DNA of 64,000 bases from Neoscytalidium dimidiatum (lineage: Eukaryota; Ascomycota; Dothideomycetes; Botryosphaeriales; Botryosphaeriaceae). A program made the position numbers and the translations under genes. The first letter of the stretch is position 1; each line of letters starts with the position of its first letter. Shown here in pieces: positions 54,889 through 64,000 of the stretch. The DNA lies in NCBI GenBank assembly GCA_037367355.1, contig CM074699.1, positions 310,001 to 374,000 on the forward strand, written 5' to 3'. Under the pieces are notes generated by a model. That model was given only the letters and a program-made list of their open reading frames with translations, was not told where the DNA came from and made no database searches.

Positions 54889-57800
54889 ATCTGGAAAAAA
54901 AAAAAATAAAAACGACTTGGGACACGGGAGAGAGCTTCGCGGAGATGATATCGCCTGATTTGTACTGATAGGCAAGCAGGATAAAGATGGTCTGCGGGGT
55001 TCACGATTGTCGCACGGAATGGGTGTTCCGGGGACGACATGGGTGGAAATCAATGGTGTTTGATTCCCATTCTCGGGACCGGAGGGGTGTGGGTGGACGG
55101 GACGGAATTGTGCATGCTTTCGGGAAGGGCAGAGTGGGACAGACACTTTGGATGAGTTCGGGTTGGGCATTGTGTGGTGTGGGAATTGCACGTCCAGGGA
55201 TTTATTTTCTTTGTGATGAAAGCTTGGCATGAGACGAAAGGTTTCTTATGGATGCATATATTCTTGCATTAGAAAAGAGGGAGGTCTTTTCTTTATTTTC
55301 TTTGGTGTCTCTTTTACTGGAGCCCTCGGAAGGTGTGTTTTGGGGGAAGAATTCAGTGTTTCTCCACGGGGATGGATGAACGGGTGGGTGGAATTGGTGG
55401 GCAGGACAAAAGGAGTACAACCGGAGCGCAAGACCACTGAGTCTTGCTTTTCTCTTTTGTGTGATTCTGTCTTTGGCAACGAGAAAGCATAGCGATAGGA
55501 TTTCCTTTATTTTTCTACCTGTCTCTTCCTATTTCCCTTTTTCTTTCCCTGCCTCATTTTCTTCATTTCTACCTTTTGTCTTATCTTACTATTTGCGATG
55601 CTAAGCAAACAAGCGTCTTCCGTTGGAGCCGACCCAAATGCGTGCAAAACAAGAGAGAGAGGAAAGTACCAAGAAAAATATTATGCGTATGGCGCGATGA
55701 AGCATACTGTCTTTCTCTCTGATATTATTATCAGATAATTGACAGGAAGAGAGACAAATTAGCAATGCTTTCTCGACGGGCCATTATGGAAAGCGCTTAA
55801 TTGACTGCGTTCAAGGTAACACTTTTCATGAAAAGTGAATTTTGTGCAAATTTGACATATGAAATTCATAACAGACGTGGAGCCGGATAGTACTTTGCAC
55901 ATCATTTCAAGGAAGCTTCACAGACACTAAAAACCAGGGAGCCCCGTTATCGCAGGACACACGAATGACCTCACCAGCTCCTCTTTACCTAGTTGGGTGA
56001 CGTAGCTGGGCGCGGTGGCGATCCAATCAGAGCTTCGCTTATCTCTTGTTTTCAGCCCTTTTGCTGCTGTGCAAGAGGGTTGGTTGGCGGAGGAATTTTC
56101 AGGATGACGACGCTGTGCGCCTATAAGCTGGGGGAGGGGCACAGTTGTAAGAGGTTCCCTAAGCGAGACGTATTCGAGGGCGCCATGTGGCGGACGAGAC
56201 ATGAGTGGGTAATGATGGGTCCCGAGAAGGGCGACGGACGTGTCGCAGGACCGCGGTGTTTTAGATTGATAACTGGAATGTTGCGAGCGAGAACGGGAGC
56301 CTGGTTGGACAGGTGTCAAGCCCATTCACGTGCGAGTTCGAATGGTTGTCCTAGAGATCTAGATGCGGTGAGCGCTGAGATTGGGCGCGTAGTAACGCCT
56401 TTCCTTTCAACTTTTCGGGCGTGATGATATGCTTTACTTTTTTTCTTTTCTTTGCTGGTGGTGGTGAGGGGGGTTTTGATCTGCTAGACGTCGAGGTAAA
56501 TGAAAACTCGTAAGCTATGAAAACATTCGTGGCGGATATATCGGAATGACTGCTTGAAGCTGCAGTAGTATAGAACATTGGTATTGCGAACGTTCTATGA
56601 GAAGTTATTATGTGGGCTTAGAGAAAGCCGAGAGCTTCAAGTAGATATCTTATCAGACCAATTTGTGAGCTTCATATTTTGCCCTACGCTAATTGCCATC
56701 GATCGTTCGTCCGAAGAATCAGTACTTTGAAGTTTCGACAGCCAATATTCTCTACTATTGGTCCAGCTCTGATTTTATGATACGCATTCATCACTTTCAC
56801 TCCTTGGAAGTCTTTCACACCCAAATGGTCCACACGTTCACGAGCTTATTGCCTTCGCTAGGAATCTTCGACGTCCCCAAAGCTTTCGAAAGGAAGGTGT
56901 AGATTCGATCAGAATAGCTTATGATCGGATGACTCAAACACATGTACCGTGGACAATCAGTTAAGTAGCATATCCATGTCTGATAGAATAGGTCCATTGA
57001 CAATAAAGAATGACCTGCCATCTCCAATCAGTCTTAGAACAAAAGTAGATTTTTAGCAGATTCTGCGATCGACAGGGTGGCCTTGTTTGCCCCAACTTAA
57101 GCGCATTTCTTCTAGCTGTGCAAAACAACTTTGGGGTAGTTTGAAGTAGATGAAAAACCATTCTCTCACGTGACAGAATTCATAAATTATTCAATATGAA
57201 GATAAGAAATAGTACTTCATTCAGGTTCGGCGATCACTTATGTCATACCTTCCTTCAGTGGCGACGCAGGAATGAGCTGCACGAAAACCACAAGGGAACA
57301 CCGAAATCGGTCGATATCAAGGAAAAGACGAAATCGAATGTTGATACTCGGTGTGACTGTCAGAATAAGGTACAGGGTGATGTCAAATAGTGGGTACGTG
57401 TTCCGAGTGGGCGAGAAATACGAAGTCCTGTAGAACTGAGAGCGTAACAATATGCAACAAACTAGAATCGTAATTCATACAATTGATTCTGACGTCCTGG
57501 AAAGCCACTATTATGTAGCACTCGGGTCGTGGATGATCTGTACTATTAGTAACGAAGATGTCTTTGACGACGAAAAAAGGGCCGGAAAGCCACAATAGTA
57601 ACAGTTGCATGACCAATTCTTGGCCAGAGAGCCAAGGTCTGGTAAAGAGAAAGCCATTTCCGATATTCAAGGCTTTTCACAAGGAGCATTCACTATTGCT
57701 GACAAAAGGAAGCGGGTTGGACATGTGGTTACAGTGGAGAAGGCTTCGTTTGAGGTGGGCATAGCGGGCGCTCGTTTAGACAGTGGTCTCTTCTATGCCA

Positions 57801-58221
57801 CGCGGAACCGGCCACAAGCTCCGTCACCCGTCCCCCCGTCGCAATACTTCCACGAGCATCGCGGATACGGCGTTCAATTCCGTCCTTCTTTGAACCCAAC
57901 TATCTCCCCCAACGCTTTGACGTTGGCGTAATGGTCCAGAGGCTTCGCGCCCACCACTTTTTACATGTCTTTGGAACCGAACTTTGATTCCATTGGAGAT
58001 TGGTTCTTTCCAACGCCCCTAGCAATTCCAACAGATCTTGCTCGCAGTGTCAGGAAATGCTTTCACCTCTAGAATTGCTCCCCTCCCAAGACAAGAGATA
58101 TATCCGAAGTGCAGAGACACCTGCCGACTCCAACAACCATCGTCTCCACCAACCATCGTCTCCACCAAGCTGTTAATCCATTATCATCTTGACATCCCAC
58201 CGCCTGTCTCCGTCCTCTCCT
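54889..58221. other. Large intergenic region, no gene recognised
   Basis: About 3.3 kb. An A-rich run directly follows the preceding stop codon. A perfect 18-bp palindrome lies at 55820-55837. A minus-strand frame at 56578-56351 contains a basic nuclear-signal-like stretch but nothing else. GC falls below that of the flanking genes from about 56.4 kb. Confidence 0.45.
55820..55837. repeat. Perfect 18-bp palindrome
   Basis: CACTTTTCATGAAAAGTG equals its own reverse complement. It lies in gene-free DNA about 930 bp after the large Ser/Arg-rich gene and could be a binding site for a dimeric regulator or a chance event. Confidence 0.8.
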
Positions 58222-58903
58222 ATGACAATGTCGTATCAAAAATCATCCTCAGAATCGAAACCATCGAGCCAAGATCAGAGTCAGGGCCCGACGTCCACAC
58301 AAGCGCGTCCGCAAGGCGCCCCTTCGTCAGAGACGCCCGAAGGCATTCAGCAAGTGTCCCAAGAGAGACAAATAAGTCCTTCTTCCTACGAACGGGCTAG
58401 ATCTGACCAATTCTCTCGCATGTTGGCACAGATTGGATATCGACGCCTTAAGCAACTGATGCAAGAGGCCAGCAAAGAGCTGGAAGCGGCCCAGATGGCC
58501 GACAATTGTGGCAAACAAGACAATGGTGGCAGCGAAGGGGCTTTGAAAGATGAAGAAGTTTTGACAAGGGTTGTTGAGATGCTGAAAGAGGCTGAAAGGA
58601 TCTCTGACGCCCTTGGCCGTGAGCTGTTGGTCGGTCCGGCGACAGTACTGGAGCAGGAAGCGTTGGCTGCGCGGATGGAGGCCCTGGAACTGGAACAGCA
58701 GGTTACAGAAACACAACAAAGGCACTGATGGTGGCGAGACTTAATGGTCGGAGCTGCATGCTATCAGTCAAAATATTTCTGACCCTAATTCCATGGAACA
58801 GAATGAGAGATGGGAACGCTGTATTGACACAAGGGTAAATCGTCTGGAGAACCATGAACATGAGGAAGTTGACGATTTACAGAAACAAATTAACGACGGA
58901 TAG
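58222..58903 (+). CDS. Coiled-coil hypothetical protein, probably two exons
   Basis: I do not recognise this protein. From the ATG at 58222 the frame runs to 58728 (168 residues). It is Ser/Gln-rich at first, then helical: RARSDQFSRMLAQIGYRRLK, QLMQEASKELEAAQ, VLTRVVEMLKEAERISDALG, LEQEALAARMEALELEQQ. A second coding-like stretch in another frame reads LHAISQNISDPNSMEQNERW, then NRLENHEHEEVDDLQKQIND and a TAG at 58901. It can be joined by an intron 58702-58753 (GTTACA to GTCGGAG, with a CTTAAT-like branch point), giving 209 residues of continuous coiled-coil character. The donor is weak, so the shorter form ending at 58728 remains possible. Confidence 0.5.
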
Positions 58904-59452
58904 TTCGGAGTATGAATTGGTCTGATCAGGCATCATGAATTCAAGGGTAATGTGTGAAAGACAATCGTTTAATGTTTTGGCAGACTTAATGTGAGCAGAA
59001 GTGGGAACCGGAGGGGTTGGTATCTGTTGCAGACAAATTGCATGCACTAGGGCGAGAACACTTTACGAGGGTGTTTAATGTTGTGCATATAGTGGTATCA
59101 TTGAATGTGGCTTGCTGTGCAGAGATCGAGAAATAAGAATTGTACATAGTGTGTGGTTGCTCTTTAACTTGTTGCAACTGGACCTACTTTTGTGGCCGGA
59201 TGAAACATACATCCGAAAGTAGGAGGTGAGAACTCTTATTCCAAGTTGGTTGTCTCAACCTTGCAGTTCTTTCATGGAAAGATGCGGCAATAATTGGTTA
59301 TCAGTCTCACAGCTCGTCCTCAGGATCTGAAGGCAAGTCTTCGGAAAACCGCCGCGACGTCTCTCTCATTAAGCCGCCTAATGCTCCCCAAGCTCCGAGA
59401 ATAGGCCATGGATATAATACAGGCTGTCCGATCGAACGGTTGCAATGGAGTG
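58904..59452. other. 3' intergenic between convergent genes
   Basis: 549 bp of AT-rich DNA between the coiled-coil gene and the stop of MRPL31. Nothing is recognised. Confidence 0.55.
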
Positions 59453-59931
59453 TTAGAAACCAGGTGGGTTGAGACGCTGTGATACCCTGGTCCATTTTGG
59501 AAGCTCTGCTCTGCCTTGTCAGCCACCGGACGGTCGTGTATCCACCTGCAAAATTAACAGAGTGTAGGAAACATACTGTGAATTCCCTTCCTGTACTTCT
59601 TCTCGTAGCGGTCGAACACAGTGTACTTGTCCTTGGCTAGCATCTCTTGCTCGGCAGGCATCTCATCCTTCCACCGGTCAAGCTTTCTTGTTGATAAACC
59701 CTGCTTCGCGAGAGCCTTGTCCAGGGTAGCAACAATGTTGTCGACATGCTGCAGACGTGCCCGGTGCCGCGCTTTTTGGGGCCGCGACATGCGCCATGGG
59801 ATTTTCCTGCGTCGTGAATCTCGCGTCAGTGGAGGCGTGGGGCGGGAAGAAGAGCGAAGACGAGAGCGAGGCATTGCCTACCAGAGGAGTCCTCCGGAGA
59901 GGGGTGAGGTAGGCCTGAACGCTCCGAACAT
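59453..59931 (-). CDS. MRPL31: Mitochondrial large-subunit ribosomal protein mL60 (MRPL31)
   Basis: Three exons on the minus strand: 59931-59882, 59806-59577, 59505-59453, totalling 110 residues. Introns of 75 and 71 nt begin GTAGGC and GTATGT and end GACGCAG and AGAGCAG. The protein reads MFGAFRPTSPLSGGLLWKIP, WRMSRPQKARHRARLQHVDN, KALAKQGLSTRKLDRW, EMLAKDKYTVFDRYEKKYRK and GIHKLPKWTRVSQRLNPPGF. This is nearly the full consensus of the fungal mL60 family; KLPKWTR-SQR-NPPGF at the end is diagnostic. It is a small basic structural protein of the mitochondrial ribosome. Last and first exons are only about 50 nt, so single-ORF searches miss both ends. It is divergent from TRS20. Confidence 0.93.
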
Positions 59932-60130
59932 GGTGGATGGGGTGTGTGGGCACAGGCAATTGCGGCTTGACAGTCGCGCAACGAGATGCGGCAGCTCGGA
60001 CTTTTGAGTCGCTCACCGCCCTCGTGGCAGAACGCGGGCATGGCATCACTCCGGGGCTACAGCTTGGCGATACATCAACCACGCATCTCCCCAAGACGCA
60101 CCTCTCCGTGCCCGGCTTAGGCCTTCGATC
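59932..60130. promoter_or_regulatory. Compact divergent promoter MRPL31 / TRS20
   Basis: Only 199 bp separate the two start codons. No TATA box is visible. Both genes are housekeeping types. Confidence 0.5.
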
Positions 60131-60735
60131 ATGTCTTACTACTTCGCAATCGTTGGTACGAGGGATAATCCGCTCTTCGAGCATGAATTCGGTACCTCGA
60201 GGGGCGGCGGTGACGGGATCGCTCGCTTCAGGGACGACGCACGCCATATGAACCAGTTCATCGTACACAGCAGTTTGGATATTGTCGAGGAGGTACAGTG
60301 GGGCACCAGCCAGATGTAAGAATGTGATATACGGGAACTTTTGCACCCAATCTCACTTGGCTATCTAGAACCCGCAGTGATGTCTAATCCTAAGCTCGCA
60401 GGTACCTCAAGCACATCGACCGCTTCCACAACAACTACATTTCATGCTTCCTCACCGCTGGAAACATCAAATTTCTGCTCCTCACATCTCCCAATCCTGA
60501 CAATCCCCGCTCTTCAGCCGCGTCCATGTCGTCGGTGCGCAGCTCGGCCTACCCCTCGTCGAGTGCCTACAACCCCACCGCCCCGGCCGCTGAGGAGGCT
60601 ATCAAGAACTTTTTCATGGAGGTTTACGATAGCTGGGTTAAGACCATCATGAACCCTTTCTATTCGCTCAACCAGCCTGTCAAAAGTCCTGTCTTCAGGT
60701 CCAGAGTTGCTGCTGCGGCGAAGAAATACCTATGA
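60131..60735 (+). CDS. TRS20: TRAPP complex subunit TRS20 (sedlin/TRAPPC2)
   Basis: The model is 60131-60315 joined to 60402-60735, 172 residues. The 86-nt intron starts GTAAGA, has a TCTAAT branch point and ends GCTCGCAG. The longin-type fold is clear: MSYYFAIVGTRDNPLFEHEF at the start, RHMNQFIVHSSLDIVEEVQW, then YLKHIDRFHNNYISCFLTAG and NIKFLLLT. The helix AAEEAIKNFFMEVYDSWVKT and IMNPFYSLNQPVKSPVFRSR close the protein. Between them lies a Ser/Ala/Pro loop (SSVRSSAYPSSSAYNP), a fungal expansion. TRS20 is a core subunit of the TRAPP tethering complexes acting on Rab1/Ypt1 in ER-to-Golgi traffic and autophagy. Length is slightly over the family norm of about 140-175 because of that loop. Confidence 0.94.
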
Positions 60736-61611
60736 GAGGACAAGGGAAAGAGCATTAAAGTAAGAAAACATTTACGGTGCGGGTTCACCAAGTCCGCCTG
60801 GATTAGGGCATCGGTATCACCCTTGAGATGGATACTCGACCAGGTTCTTCGACCAAAGATGAGGACACGACGACTATACGATGGAAATACCTGAGCCTGG
60901 GAGACCGCCTCACCTCAAGCCGGAGGAGCTTTGAGAGGCCGTGTGTAGAGCCGCAACCCGCTGACTGGGCGTTGCGCGGAGTCAGAGCTCGGAAGACATA
61001 TGAACTCGGCCTTAAGAGATTGGACACGCACTCGAGCGGTAGTGGTCATACCCTGATGACTTGACAGCACGACGTACACTGTTTATCATAGGGCTGGAGG
61101 ATGCAAAGCTGGCAGTCGTAGAGTGGAACGCGTGTTTTATCGAGCCCTAATGGAAATTGTGCATTCAAGACTGGTTCTCGGGTGTCTGCTTCGCTGAGGA
61201 CGCGAACGCGTACAACAGGGAAGCGTGGCGCCGGAACGCATGACTCGCGCTGCCCGCAGTGGCGCGGCAGGCTGAGCCCTCGGACGGTCGCCAATCAGCC
61301 CCAAAGCCGAGGCGCGCCCTCTCCTCAACCCACTCCAGGCAGCAGGAAAATGCACCCCAGCTGCTTTCCCGCGCCCCCACCGTCTTTTTCCTGCGGCCTA
61401 GCCCACGCCTCTCCTAAATATCATTCAAACCCTTGCATCTGCTCTGCTGCATGACTATCTGTTGCTCCTAGTTTTCATGTTGTTATCATCTTGTGCAGCG
61501 GCCTAGACGGTCTTTCCCGTGCCGACCGCGATCCCCACCTATTCTCAAGACCCCGACTTGCACCTGCACCTGCACCTGGACCCACGTCTTCGCTTCACAA
61601 CTCAAGCGACC
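60736..61611. other. Intergenic with one short ORF
   Basis: A 78-codon ATG frame at 60828-61064 (plus strand) looks protein-like but has no recognisable domain. The last 100 bp include a CACCTG tandem near 61559-61578 and act as leader for the HeLo-domain gene. Confidence 0.45.
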
Positions 61612-64000
61612 ATGGCCGCCTTCGCGCATCTCCCGCGGCGCCTCACCAAGCTGTACTCTGACACCAAGCAAGACATCAACGCCGAACAGGCAAAGCTGGA
61701 GAACGTGCCAGAGTTGAACGCGCTCCATCGACGCTTCCGCATCCAGAGAGACCGCCTTATTGCGTGGGGCCTGGAGTGGAGCGACAACAGTTCAGCTGCT
61801 TCGCAAGGCAGTATTGATGAGTCCGTTGCTCAGGCTGGTTTGACCGAGACCGTCACAAGCGTTCTTGGCACCATCCAAGACATCCTGGACGAGGCCGATC
61901 GCATCAAAGACTCAGGTAACCACGGCACTCCAGATCCTAAAGGGGAAAAGAGTTGGACCAAATCGCCAACTCCACGCAGCTGGATAGCCGCCGATAAAGC
62001 CCGCTACGAAGATCTCGCTCGCGATCTCACCACGTCAATAGACACGCTATACGACTTGTCGAGGGCAAGAAGGGTCTCAGCTTTTGGCGGCCTCTCCCAC
62101 GACGCTAAACCACACCTTACCAAGTCCGAGTCCCTTCCATCCACTCCGTTCAAAACTCCCTTCTTGGATGATGAATACAACGAATCTTCACTCACTCTTG
62201 TGAGCCCTCCAACTATGTCAGCTTCTTCAACAGTTGACACAGAATCCATTCCAAGGATCGACCCTTCTTCTCTCATTCTCCCTGAAGAGGAACCTCCGCC
62301 ATACGAGAGCATCGGAGTGCCCTCCTGTACTCGTCTCATAGGCCATCTACGTCGAAGTCAGCCGTCCACTAATCCATGGAGATTCGATACAGGGGAAGTT
62401 CAAACGGTCCCTGTCCTCATCGAGTATGCTGGATTTGATCCTGTCTACCGCATGACAGGTGTACCGCCACCCTTGGAAAGGCTGGAGAGTCTACTTGACG
62501 TACTGTCTCGAGGCGTGGGGCGTTTCGGGGACGGTCCGGATGCTCCTGCTTTCGGGACTTTGAAGTGCGTGGGCTATTTCGAGGATCCTAATCAACCTCG
62601 TTTTGGGCTCGTCTTCGAACTACCAAGCTTCATGCGCACTGGGGGATCCCGCCCGCTATGGCCGGCCGACCTCCATGCACTACGCCCTGTCACTTTGCTG
62701 AGTGTACTGCAGTCCAGCGCGAAAAACAACGTTGCTGTGCCAAATATCCCCGCTCTTGAAAAGCGCTTCCGCGTGGCTTTAAATCTCGTTCTTTCTTTCA
62801 GCAAACTTCATGCTAGCGGATTCGCCCATAAAGATGTCAACAGCAGCAATGTTTTGCTTTTCCGCAAATCGAAGCCAGTGGGCCAATCTGGGAGCCACAA
62901 GCAACCCCAATTTGAGCTACAGTCACCTTATGTCTGCTCTTTTGACCTCTTCTCAGAATTCAATGTTGAAGTGCAACCCTCTGGCACAAACATTTATCGC
63001 CATCCTCATGATCCTAGCACACAGAACCCAGCACAGTCCAGCTACGGTCCTCGGTTCGACATGTATGGTCTGGCTCTGATCCTACTCGAAATTGGCCTGT
63101 GGATCCCTCTCTCCGACATTTTCAAACAAAAGTATACTCTTGCGGATTTCAAAGTTCGACTTGAAGATATCTGGATCAGGAGATTGGCAGGAAAGTGCGG
63201 TACTGCCTACATGCAAGCGGTGCGAGAATGTTTTTCGGCTGCAGACCGGAACCTCTCTGGCACGGACATCAAAGTGGTCTACGATCGCGTATTAGGTAGA
63301 CTCCACAGATGTTCTCTCCTGGATGACGCCGACCCCTATCCTTTCGATTTGGGACACCATGCGGCAGCTTCTCCGTCTCCAAGTGCAAGTCTCCTGAAAC
63401 GCTCACAGGACCACGGTTCAGGCCATAAACGAGCGAAACTTCAGAAAAAGAATGCGCCCGATATCATTGAGCATCTGGATCAAGAATTCAGCAAGTCATT
63501 GTCATCAAAAGCTGTTGCTGACTCGGAGAGGGCTGAACTTAACTCCTGGCTAGAACTTGGGCGTGCGCACGATCCAGGACTGCATGGTGGTCATGCAGCT
63601 CGTTCAACGAAAGGAGAAGGGCACCATGGTGGGACCCACGCCAGGGTAATTCCTGAGTCTCCGCACGTTGATAGTATGGTAGAGGCTGCAAGAACCATTC
63701 AACGTGCGTGGCGCAGATCCCGGGGGAAGATAACCTTCCAAGAATACAAAAAGAAAGTCGTCATCATACAGAACCAATGGCGCCAGAGAACAGCTCGAAA
63801 GTTTTTGGATTCTTCTGCAGACCAGCCGCAGATACTGGACCGGGCAATCACAGAATGTCATACCGTCCCGGATCCCGATATCACTATCGACGAGATGCAC
63901 GTACGGACATCTATCAAGTTGAAACAACAAAAATCTGCTACGAAACGAAAGCTCCTTGTCCAGCCCCTCTGGAAGCCAAGTCCAAGCATGGCTGCTGAAT
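61612..64000 (+). CDS. HeLo-like domain / degenerate kinase / IQ-motif protein, 3' end outside the window
   Basis: The frame is open from the ATG at 61612 to the window end (796 residues, no stop), so the protein is longer. Residues about 10-160 resemble the fungal HeLo (prion-inhibition and propagation) helical bundle: LHRRFRIQRDRLIAWGLEWS, VTSVLGTIQDILDEADRIKD, RSWIAADKARYEDLARDLTT. HeLo bundles are membrane-targeting death-effector domains in HET-S-type systems. A Pro/Ser/Thr linker follows. A kinase-like domain starts near residue 250: LSFSKLHASGFAHKDVNSSN puts H-K-D-V-N-S-S-N at 406-413, keeping Asp and Asn but not the usual Lys. The DFG position reads F-D-L-F (444-447). YGPRFDMYGLALILLEIGLW matches the helix-F region. 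No glycine loop or ATP lysine is evident, so it is probably a pseudokinase. Two IQ-type calmodulin-binding motifs start at residues 696 and 719. The overall logic parallels MLKL. Confidence 0.78.
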   Translation, partial: MAAFAHLPRRLTKLYSDTKQDINAEQAKLENVPELNALHRRFRIQRDRLIAWGLEWSDNSSAASQGSIDESVAQAGLTETVTSVLGTIQDILDEADRIKDSGNHGTPDPKGEKSWTKSPTPRSWIAADKARYEDLARDLTTSIDTLYDLSRARRVSAFGGLSHDAKPHLTKSESLPSTPFKTPFLDDEYNESSLTLVSPPTMSASSTVDTESIPRIDPSSLILPEEEPPPYESIGVPSCTRLIGHLRRSQPSTNPWRFDTGEVQTVPVLIEYAGFDPVYRMTGVPPPLERLESLLDVLSRGVGRFGDGPDAPAFGTLKCVGYFEDPNQPRFGLVFELPSFMRTGGSRPLWPADLHALRPVTLLSVLQSSAKNNVAVPNIPALEKRFRVALNLVLSFSKLHASGFAHKDVNSSNVLLFRKSKPVGQSGSHKQPQFELQSPYVCSFDLFSEFNVEVQPSGTNIYRHPHDPSTQNPAQSSYGPRFDMYGLALILLEIGLWIPLSDIFKQKYTLADFKVRLEDIWIRRLAGKCGTAYMQAVRECFSAADRNLSGTDIKVVYDRVLGRLHRCSLLDDADPYPFDLGHHAAASPSPSASLLKRSQDHGSGHKRAKLQKKNAPDIIEHLDQEFSKSLSSKAVADSERAELNSWLELGRAHDPGLHGGHAARSTKGEGHHGGTHARVIPESPHVDSMVEAARTIQRAWRRSRGKITFQEYKKKVVIIQNQWRQRTARKFLDSSADQPQILDRAITECHTVPDPDITIDEMHVRTSIKLKQQKSATKRKLLVQPLWKPSPSMAAE

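Noticed and set aside
1..64000. CRISPR arrays, bacterial operons, ribosome binding sites
   Set aside because: The window is eukaryotic (spliced genes, fungal families). No regularly spaced repeats of CRISPR type were seen.

Overview
The window is nuclear DNA of a filamentous ascomycete (Pezizomycotina). The evidence is genes split by short introns (mostly 48-94 nt, GTRNGY donors, CTAAY-like branch points, YAG acceptors), CT/GA-rich promoters, and fungus-specific families: a HeLo-domain protein, a fungal inositol-pentakisphosphate 2-kinase, a fucose-lectin-like propeller protein, BTB proteins with C-terminal CxxC pairs, and an RTT103-type CID protein. A dispersed motif whose copies differ only by C-T/G-A transitions suggests past repeat-induced point mutation (RIP). 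The class within Pezizomycotina cannot be fixed from sequence reading alone.

Layout. 1-5.5 kb: the end of an acidic single-pass membrane protein, a secreted PLC-like phosphodiesterase with a one-base reading-frame lesion, and a calycin-like protein. 7.1-13.4 kb: a small nuclear-type protein, a gene-poor stretch with a decayed ankyrin-like segment, a 98-residue barrel-like acidic protein and an FHA plus Ser/Thr kinase gene. 13.7-18.7 kb: a type II membrane lectin-like protein and an MFS sugar transporter, both on the minus strand. 22.2-27 kb: a four-exon cytochrome c oxidase subunit VIIa gene (66 aa) divergent from a mitochondrial PPR-like protein, then a low-complexity protein. 29.5-32 kb: ECM15-type thiamine-binding protein divergent from IPK1. 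34.4-37.3 kb: RTT103 divergent from clathrin light chain. 37.9-42.2 kb: a cytochrome P450 and an NCS1 purine/cytosine permease. 42.5-47.4 kb: a cluster of four related BTB/zinc-ribbon loci, two readable and two decayed. 51.5-54.9 kb: a large RD/RE-rich protein. 58.2-60.7 kb: a coiled-coil protein, mitochondrial ribosomal protein mL60 (MRPL31) and TRAPP subunit TRS20. 61.6 kb to the end: an open-ended gene joining a HeLo-like domain, a degenerate kinase domain and two IQ motifs.

No operons exist; neighbours are mostly functionally unrelated. Three housekeeping pairs share short divergent promoters (COX7/PPR, RTT103/clathrin light chain, MRPL31/TRS20). The most interesting loci are the HeLo-pseudokinase-IQ protein, which has the same general logic as MLKL-type cell-death executors, and the BTB/zinc-ribbon birth-and-death cluster. 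Four stretches of about 2.3 to 4 kb (18.7-22.2, 31.9-34.4, 47.4-51.5, 54.9-58.2 kb) hold no gene I can support.
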